Below, in pieces: positions 59,194-64,000 of a DNA stretch of 64,000 bases. A model generated the notes under the pieces. That model was not told the DNA's origin, did not search any database, and saw nothing but the letters and a program-made list of their open reading frames with translations. Position numbers and translations under genes: made by a program. The stretch is from Baekduia alba (GTDB lineage Bacteria > Actinomycetota > Thermoleophilia > Solirubrobacterales > Solirubrobacteraceae), in assembly GCF_028416635.1 (NCBI RefSeq), contig NZ_CP114013.1, positions 5,394,001 through 5,458,000 of the forward strand. The letters are read 5' to 3'. The stretch's first letter is position 1, and the number at the start of each line of letters is the position of its first letter.

Positions 59194-61649
59194 CTGCTCG
59201 CCTCCCCGTGGCCCACGCCGCGCCACTCGTGCGGCCCGGGGGCGTCGGCGACGTCGTAGGGGTACGTGAGGTGGTCGACCCCGCGTCGCTCCTTCTCGCG
59301 CAATGCGGCGAGCACGTGGTCGGGCGTGATCGGCAGGATCGTGAAGCGGATGCCGATCGCGTCCTCGATCGCGTTGGCGACCACCGCCGGCGGCTGCGCG
59401 GTCGCCGACTCGCCGGCGCCCTTGCGTCCGCCGGGCACGACCCGAGACGGGGCCGGGATCTCATGCAGGTTGGAGAGGTCCGGCAGGTCCGGCGCGTACG
59501 GCGCGGCGTACGTGGCGAAGCTCGGGTTGAGCATGTGGCCCTCGTCGTCGTAGCGGAGGCCCTCGCCGAAGACCATGCCGAAGCCGTGCAGGAACCCGCC
59601 GTGGTGCTGGCCGTCGACGATCAGCGGGTTCACGACCACGCCCGTGTCGTGCACCATCGCGTAGTCGACGATCTTCCAGATCCCGGTCTCGACGTCGACG
59701 TGGACCCGCCCCGCGTGCGCTCCGCCCGAGTAGGTGACGCTGATGTTGCCGTAGCTCTCGTCGGTCAGCAGATCGGTCGGCGAGTCGTACGTGGCCGTGG
59801 CCTCGAGCGAGCCGGGCTCGAAGCCCTCCGGCAGCGAGTGCGTCGCGTAGCCCGCCACGCCGGCCACCTCGGCGATCGACATGCCGGAGTTGGGCGAGCC
59901 CTTGACGAAGACGCGGTCGCCCCCGACCTCGAGGTCGTCCGGGTTGACCTCCAGCAGGTGCCCGGCCAGCTGCAGCATCCTCTCCCGCACCCGCTCGGAG
60001 GCGGCCTGGACGGCGGCACCGAGGATCGCGGCGCCGCGGCTGCCCCAGGTGCCGAGCCCGAAGACCGTGGTCTCGGTGTCGGAGCTGCGGACCCGGATCT
60101 TGTCGAAGTCGACGCCAAGGATGTCGCCGACGATCTGCGAGACCATCGTCTCGTGGCCCTGGCCGTGCGGCACGTCGCTCGAGTGGAGGGTGACCGTGCC
60201 GTCGGTCTCGATCTTCATCCGCACCGACGAGACGTCGGTGTCGACCGACGGGTGCCGGCAGCTCGTGTGCTTGAGCGCGATCGCCATGCCCAGGCCCTCG
60301 CCGGGGCGCCGGTTGGCGCGGTGCTCGTCCCAGCCGATCGCCTCGGTCACCTTCTGGATGCAGGCGTGGATGCTGGTGCTGTCGATGTAGTGGCCCATCG
60401 GGCTCGTCCGCGGGCACTCCTCGGCCCGCGGCACGTTCTTCATCCGCAGCTCGGCCGAATGCATCCCGAGCTCCTTCGCGGCCATCTCGACCAGCGACTC
60501 CATCGGGAAGATCTGCTGCGGCACCCCGAACGCGCGCAGCGCCCCGCCCGACGTCGTGTTCGTGTGGACCGCGTAGCCGTCGATGTAGACGTTGGGGATC
60601 GGGTAGGCGGCCAGCCCGATGTGGGTGCCGAGCGGCAGGATCTGGTTGCCCCACATCGAGACGGCGCCGGCGTTGTGGACGATGCGGTCGCGGTAGCCGA
60701 GGATCATCCCGTCCGCGGCGACGAACAGCTCGGCGTAGCGGACCTGGTTGCAGCGCGCGGTGGTGGCGCGGAACACGTCGGCGCGCGACAGCACGAGCTG
60801 CACCGGGCGGCCCAGCATCATCGCGAGGACCGAGGCGATCACCTCGTGCTGGAACAGGTCGGCCTTGGAGCCGAAGCCGGCGCCGATGTCGTAGGCCATC
60901 ACGCGGATGCGGTTGGCCGGGACGTGCAACGACTCGGCGAGCAGGTCGCGCAGCAGGTACACCGACTGGGTCGAGCTGTAGACCGTCAGGTGTCCCTCGC
61001 GGGTGTCGTAGTCGGCGATGCACCCGTGCACCTCGAGCGCTGCGCCATGCGGGCGGTTCGTGACGAACGTGCCGCGGACGTGGACCGCGGCCTCGCGCTC
61101 GGCTTCCGCGATGTCGCCGATGCGGGCCTTGTAGAGGTCGAAGACGTTGCCCTCGCCGCGCGGGTAGTCGATGTGCTCGATCACCTGCGGGGCGCCGGGC
61201 TCCATCGCCGCCTCGACGTCGACGACGGCGGGCAGGATCTCGTAGTCGACCTCGATCGCCTCCAGCGCGTCGGCCGCCAGGTGCTTGCTGTCGGCCACCA
61301 CGGCGGCGATCTCCTGGCCCTCGTAGTAGACCTTGTCCAACGCGAACGGCAGCCGCTCACCGACGGGAAGCGCCTGTGTCTGATGGCCCCAGGCGACGAC
61401 CTTGCCGTCCAGGTCACGGCCGGTGAGCACGGCGTGCACGCCGGGCATCGAGCGGGCCCGCTCGACGTCGATCCCGCGGATCCGGGCGTGCGCGTGCGGG
61501 CTGCGAAGCACGCTCGCGAAGAGCGTCCCCGGCAGCTTGATGTCCTCGAGGAACCGCGCGCGGCCGGTCAGCAGCCGCATGTCCTCCTTGCGCCGCATCG
61601 GGCGTCCGATCAGCGGGCCTGAGTGCGTTTCGGTCTCGACCGTGGCCAT
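59190..61649 (-). CDS. Molybdenum hydroxylase large (Moco) subunit
   Basis: 819 aa. The N-terminal hammerhead domain starts GRARFLEDIKLPGTLFASVL. Moco-binding segments include GAGFGSKADLFQHE, HTNTTSGGALRAFGVPQQ, SSDVPHGQGHETMVSQIV and GTWGSRGAA. The catalytic Glu lies in GGRKGAGESATAQPP. The active loop reads ALRAFGVPQ, not the AYRCSFR of true CO dehydrogenase, so this hydroxylates a carbon, often next to nitrogen in a heteroaromatic ring, using water. Transcription starts upstream at the RidA-like gene 11 nt before it. Substrate is unknown. Confidence 0.94.
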   Translation of the reverse strand: MATVETETHSGPLIGRPMRRKEDMRLLTGRARFLEDIKLPGTLFASVLRSPHAHARIRGIDVERARSMPGVHAVLTGRDLDGKVVAWGHQTQALPVGERLPFALDKVYYEGQEIAAVVADSKHLAADALEAIEVDYEILPAVVDVEAAMEPGAPQVIEHIDYPRGEGNVFDLYKARIGDIAEAEREAAVHVRGTFVTNRPHGAALEVHGCIADYDTREGHLTVYSSTQSVYLLRDLLAESLHVPANRIRVMAYDIGAGFGSKADLFQHEVIASVLAMMLGRPVQLVLSRADVFRATTARCNQVRYAELFVAADGMILGYRDRIVHNAGAVSMWGNQILPLGTHIGLAAYPIPNVYIDGYAVHTNTTSGGALRAFGVPQQIFPMESLVEMAAKELGMHSAELRMKNVPRAEECPRTSPMGHYIDSTSIHACIQKVTEAIGWDEHRANRRPGEGLGMAIALKHTSCRHPSVDTDVSSVRMKIETDGTVTLHSSDVPHGQGHETMVSQIVGDILGVDFDKIRVRSSDTETTVFGLGTWGSRGAAILGAAVQAASERVRERMLQLAGHLLEVNPDDLEVGGDRVFVKGSPNSGMSIAEVAGVAGYATHSLPEGFEPGSLEATATYDSPTDLLTDESYGNISVTYSGGAHAGRVHVDVETGIWKIVDYAMVHDTGVVVNPLIVDGQHHGGFLHGFGMVFGEGLRYDDEGHMLNPSFATYAAPYAPDLPDLSNLHEIPAPSRVVPGGRKGAGESATAQPPAVVANAIEDAIGIRFTILPITPDHVLAALREKERRGVDHLTYPYDVADAPGPHEWRGVGHGEASR

Positions 61650-61660
61650 GCGCCTAGCTC

Positions 61661-62071
61661 CTAGCTCCTGTCGGCGACCCAGGCGCCGTCGCGCAGCGCC
61701 ACCGCGTTGATCTCGATCTTGCAGCCGGGCACCACCAGCCCGGAGACCTCGACCGCCGTGGACGCCGGCGGATGCTCGCCGAACAGCTCCCGCCGCAGGT
61801 TCGCGATGCGCGGGATGTCGCCGATGTCGAGCAGGAAGACGTTCACCTGAACCACGTCGCGCAGCGTCGCCTCGGCCTCCGCGAGCACGCGCTCGATGTT
61901 GCGGAACACGCGGCGGGCCTGCGCCTCGACGTCGTCGCCACCCTCGACGGCGCCGCGCTCGTCGAGCGGCAGCTGCCCGGAGACGAAGACCAGCGGACCA
62001 GCGAGGAAGCCGGGGGAGAAGTGACTGTCGAAGACCGGCTCGCGCGGGTCGGTGAACAACGCGCGCCTCAT
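61661..62071 (-). CDS. RidA-family protein without the conserved arginine
   Basis: 136 aa from the ATG at 62071. RidA/YjgF fold landmarks are FLAGPLVFVSGQLPLD, ERVLAEAEATLRDVVQVNVFL and CKIEINAVAL. In RidA proper the motif PARSxVxV carries the Arg that supports enamine/imine deamination; here the segment reads HPPASTAVEV, without that Arg. This is typical of other Rid subfamilies whose reactions are less well known. As the first gene of the operon it may process an unstable enamine intermediate of the pathway. Confidence 0.88.
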   Translation of the reverse strand: MRRALFTDPREPVFDSHFSPGFLAGPLVFVSGQLPLDERGAVEGGDDVEAQARRVFRNIERVLAEAEATLRDVVQVNVFLLDIGDIPRIANLRRELFGEHPPASTAVEVSGLVVPGCKIEINAVALRDGAWVADRS

Positions 62072-62163
62072 GCGGAGTGCGCGCCCGCCGCGCGGTGCGC
62101 GGGTGCCGGAGAGGTGGTGGGAGAGGTGGTGGGAGAGGGTTGTGCTTGCGTCATGTCGGGAGG

Positions 62164-62182
62164 ACTACATGCAGTATGTAGT
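62164..62182. promoter_or_regulatory. Cluster operator copy O1 in the ridA-sod divergent region
   Basis: ACTACATGCAGTATGTAGT is a dyad with perfect 7-bp arms (ACTACAT/ATGTAGT) about a GCAGT centre. Its core TACATGCAGTATGTA recurs exactly 46 bp downstream at O2. It is placed 93 bp before the RidA-like ATG and 96 bp before the superoxide dismutase ATG. Confidence 0.7.
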
Positions 62183-62209
62183 TGCAGAGGGCACTTGCAT
62201 CATGGGTAC

Positions 62210-62227
62210 ATTACATGCAGTATGTAC
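62210..62227. promoter_or_regulatory. Cluster operator copy O2 in the ridA-sod divergent region
   Basis: ATTACATGCAGTATGTAC contains the same 15-bp core as O1 (62212-62226). The preceding GGTACATT extends symmetry with ATGTAC. Two identical sites 46 bp apart in a divergent promoter suggest cooperative binding or looping by a dimeric regulator. Confidence 0.7.
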
Positions 62228-62277
62228 TTTGTCAAGTGCCGATTCCGGGGCCCCGCCCCCGCGCAAAGGAGCAGTCA

Positions 62278-62895
62278 ATGCCCTTCGAAGTTCCGCCCCT
62301 CCCCTACGCCTACGACGCGCTCGAGCCCCACGTCGACGACCAGACGATGCGCCTGCACCACGACAAGCACCACCAGGCCTACGTCGACAAGGTCACTGCA
62401 GCGCTGGCGGGAACCGAGCACGCCGAGCGGCCGATCGCCGAGCTGATCGCCGACCTTGGCTCGGTCCCCGAGGAGAAGCGGGCAGCGGTCCGCAACAACG
62501 GCGGCGGCCACCTCAACCACACGCTGTTCTGGGAGTCGATGAGCCCGACGGGCGGCGGTGAGCCGAATGACGCGCTGGCCGCTGCGATCGACGCGGCCTT
62601 CGGCTCGTTCGCGGCGTTCAAGGAGCAGTTCGAGGCGGCCGGCATCGCCCGCTTCGGCTCCGGCTGGGTCTGGCTGGTCGCCGACGGCGACTCGCTCGCG
62701 ATCGTCACCACCGCCAACCAGGACAACCCCGTCTCCGACGGCCGGCAGCCGCTGCTCGGCAACGACGTCTGGGAGCACGCCTACTATCTCAGCTACCAGA
62801 ACCGCCGGCCCGAGTACCTGAAGGCCTGGTGGAATGTCGTCGACTGGGCGAAGGTCGGAGCGCGCTACGAGGAAGCGACGGCTTCGCGGAACTAA
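62278..62895 (+). CDS. Superoxide dismutase, Fe/Mn family
   Basis: 205 aa from the ATG at 62278, with AAAGGAG upstream. The N-domain opens [31 protein letters not shown], carrying the first metal His in separate conserved blocks. The second His is in [11 protein letters not shown], and the C-domain has GSGWVWLV, then [20 protein letters not shown] with the Asp and His ligands. It converts superoxide to H2O2 and O2. Its place divergent from a flavin- and molybdenum-containing oxidoreductase operon, sharing two operator sites, suggests protection against superoxide from that enzyme. Confidence 0.94.
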   Translation: MPFEVPPLPYAYDALEPHVDDQTMRLHHDKHHQAYVDKVTAALAGTEHAERPIAELIADLGSVPEEKRAAVRNNGGGHLNHTLFWESMSPTGGGEPNDALAAAIDAAFGSFAAFKEQFEAAGIARFGSGWVWLVADGDSLAIVTTANQDNPVSDGRQPLLGNDVWEHAYYLSYQNRRPEYLKAWWNVVDWAKVGARYEEATASRN

Positions 62896-62901
62896 CCGCA
62901 C

Positions 62902-63897
62902 ATGGTGCGCGAGCAGCTCAGAGACGGCCACGGCCGGGACATCGGCGACGTCCGCGTCTCCGTGACCGACCGCTGCAACTTCCGCTGCCAGTACTGCATG
63001 CCGGCGGACGGCCTGCCCTGGCTGGAGCGGGAGGAGATCCTGAGCTTCGAGGAGATCGGCCGGCTCGTCGGCCTGTTGGCCTCGATGGGTGTCGGCAGCG
63101 TGCGACTGACCGGCGGCGAGCCGCTGGTTCGCCGCGACCTGCCGCGCCTGGCCAAGCTGCTGCGCTCGACGCCGGGCGTCGAGGAGCTGGCGCTGACCAC
63201 CAACGGCTACCTGCTCGAACGCCACGCTGCGGCGCTGGTCGGCGCCGGGGTCGACCGCTTCAACGTCTCGATCGACTCGCTGCAGCGCGACCGCTTCTAC
63301 GCGTTGACCCGGCGCGACGCGTTGCCGCAGGTCCTGCGCGGGCTGGCGGCGCTGGCCGCGCTCCCGCAGGCGCACCCGGTCAAGGTCAACGCGGTCGGCA
63401 TCCGCGGCTTCACGGAGACCGAGGCGATTCCCTTCGCCCGCTTCGCCCGTGAGCACGACTACGAGGTCCGCTTCATCGAGTTCATGCCGCTCGACGCCGA
63501 CCGCAGCTGGGACGCCGGCCAGGTGCTCACTGGTGAGGAAATCCGGGCCGCGATCGAAGCCGAGCACCCGCTCGTCCCCTGCCCGCGTGAGCGCCACTCG
63601 ACCGCCCGCGTCTACCGCTTCGCCGACGGGCGCGGCCGGATCGGCTTCGTCAACCCCGTCTCCGAACCGTTCTGCGCGGACTGCAACCGGATTCGTCTCA
63701 CCGCCGACGGCCGGCTCCGAACCTGCCTCTTCTCGCTCGGCGAGACCGATCTGCGCGGACCGCTGCGGGAGGGAGCCGACGACGACGAGCTGGAGCGGAT
63801 CGTGCGCGCGGCGGTCTGGCGCAAGGAGCTCAAGCACCGGGTCAACGAGCCCGGGTTCGTGCAGCCGGAGCGAACGATGTCGGCGATCGGCGGATGA
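62902..63897 (+). CDS. moaA: GTP 3',8-cyclase (molybdenum cofactor biosynthesis)
   Basis: 331 aa, starting 6 nt after the sod stop. The radical-SAM cluster Cys25, Cys29 and Cys32 are in TDRCNFRCQYCMPADG. The SAM-binding GGEP is in RLTGGEPLVRRDL. The C-terminal second 4Fe-4S site is FCADCNRIRLTADGRLRTC, and the chain ends in the conserved GG. It makes the first intermediate of molybdopterin. Position in the cluster supports cofactor supply for the neighbouring hydroxylase. The stop overlaps the next start in ATGA. Confidence 0.95.
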   Translation: MVREQLRDGHGRDIGDVRVSVTDRCNFRCQYCMPADGLPWLEREEILSFEEIGRLVGLLASMGVGSVRLTGGEPLVRRDLPRLAKLLRSTPGVEELALTTNGYLLERHAAALVGAGVDRFNVSIDSLQRDRFYALTRRDALPQVLRGLAALAALPQAHPVKVNAVGIRGFTETEAIPFARFAREHDYEVRFIEFMPLDADRSWDAGQVLTGEEIRAAIEAEHPLVPCPRERHSTARVYRFADGRGRIGFVNPVSEPFCADCNRIRLTADGRLRTCLFSLGETDLRGPLREGADDDELERIVRAAVWRKELKHRVNEPGFVQPERTMSAIGG

Positions 63898-64000
63898 ACA
63901 CCACGCAGCGCACCACCGAGGTCGGAGCTAGCTGGCTCGAGCAGGGCAAGCGCGTCGTCTGCGCGCTGCTGATCGAGGTCGAGGGCTCGGCGCCACTCGA
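63894..64000 (+). CDS. XdhC/CoxI-family Moco maturation factor (N-terminal part)
   Basis: Only the first 35 codons are in the window, from the ATG at 63894 overlapping the moaA stop. The readable segment VVCALLIEVEGSAPL matches the start of XdhC/CoxI proteins (VxGSAPR). These bind molybdenum cofactor, promote its sulfuration and insert it into hydroxylases of the xanthine dehydrogenase family. The context beside moaA and the hydroxylase operon supports this strongly, though the family call rests on a short stretch. Confidence 0.7.
   Translation, partial: MNTTQRTTEVGASWLEQGKRVVCALLIEVEGSAPL

Noticed and set aside
59190-61649. Carbon monoxide dehydrogenase (coxL) identity
   Set aside because: The form I CODH active-site loop AYRCSFR is absent; the loop reads ALRAFGVPQ, typical of other molybdenum hydroxylases.

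Overview
This is a very GC-rich bacterial window, densely coded on both strands, with frequent ATGA/TGATG stop-start overlaps, many GTG starts and GC-rich hairpins that mostly lack U-tracts. Gene content (biotin carboxylase/BCCP fusion, DtxR-type regulator, LAL-LuxR regulator, molybdenum hydroxylase, actinobacterial regulators) suggests a soil actinobacterium, most likely of the Thermoleophilia/Solirubrobacterales type. The taxonomic assignment is inference; no rRNA gene is present.

Layout. 0-1.7 kb: ECF sigma factor and a co-translated membrane protein cut by the window edge. 1.9-5.5 kb: biotin-dependent carboxylase alpha chain, MBL hydrolase, hotdog thioesterase, GNAT acetyltransferase. 5.5-6.8 kb: Fic enzyme behind a long palindrome. 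6.7-8.6 kb: minus-strand VOC, MBL and HAD genes. 8.7-11 kb: sucCD ending in five perfect 56-bp tandem copies of its 3' end plus a hairpin. 11-18.2 kb: a proline-rich/coiled-coil pair, a REC-PAS-GGDEF protein, an aminotransferase, an SGNH hydrolase, an MFS exporter and its TetR, followed by a second (101-bp) tandem array. 18.5-23.4 kb: DtxR and LysR regulators, a 39-aa ORF, an EamA exporter, an ATP-dependent DNA ligase and glycerate kinase. 23.4-30.4 kb: signalling block (FIST, GGDEF-EAL, CHASE-like histidine kinase, response regulator) around gpsA. 30.4-38.1 kb: MrfA-like helicase, LytM peptidase, penicillin-acylase-type hydrolase, DUF3352-like protein, tRNA-Phe.

38.2-50.1 kb looks accessory: a truncated HNH gene, a Tat-targeted epimerase-like protein with a DUF4331-like protein, TatA and a Ni/Co permease, a large LuxR ATPase, two tandem LysR genes, small secreted proteins, an acyltransferase, a degenerate tRNA-like fragment and an ammonium-transporter remnant. 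The tRNA-Phe terminator core recurs at 50.06 kb, so this block may be an integrated island; no integrase is seen.

51.9-64 kb is the most interesting part: a catabolic cluster around a molybdenum hydroxylase (large, FAD and 2Fe-2S subunits). It also has a RidA-like protein, a GntR regulator, an amidohydrolase, a DUF59 protein, an alpha/beta hydrolase, an Amt-family transporter lacking both twin histidines, and a fumarylacetoacetase-family enzyme. Divergent from it are superoxide dismutase, MoaA and XdhC. A 15-bp operator core occurs twice in the divergent promoter and, with two changes, before the distal fumarylacetoacetase-family gene. This suggests one regulon under the cluster's GntR protein, plausibly for an N-heteroaromatic or related nitrogenous substrate that I cannot identify.
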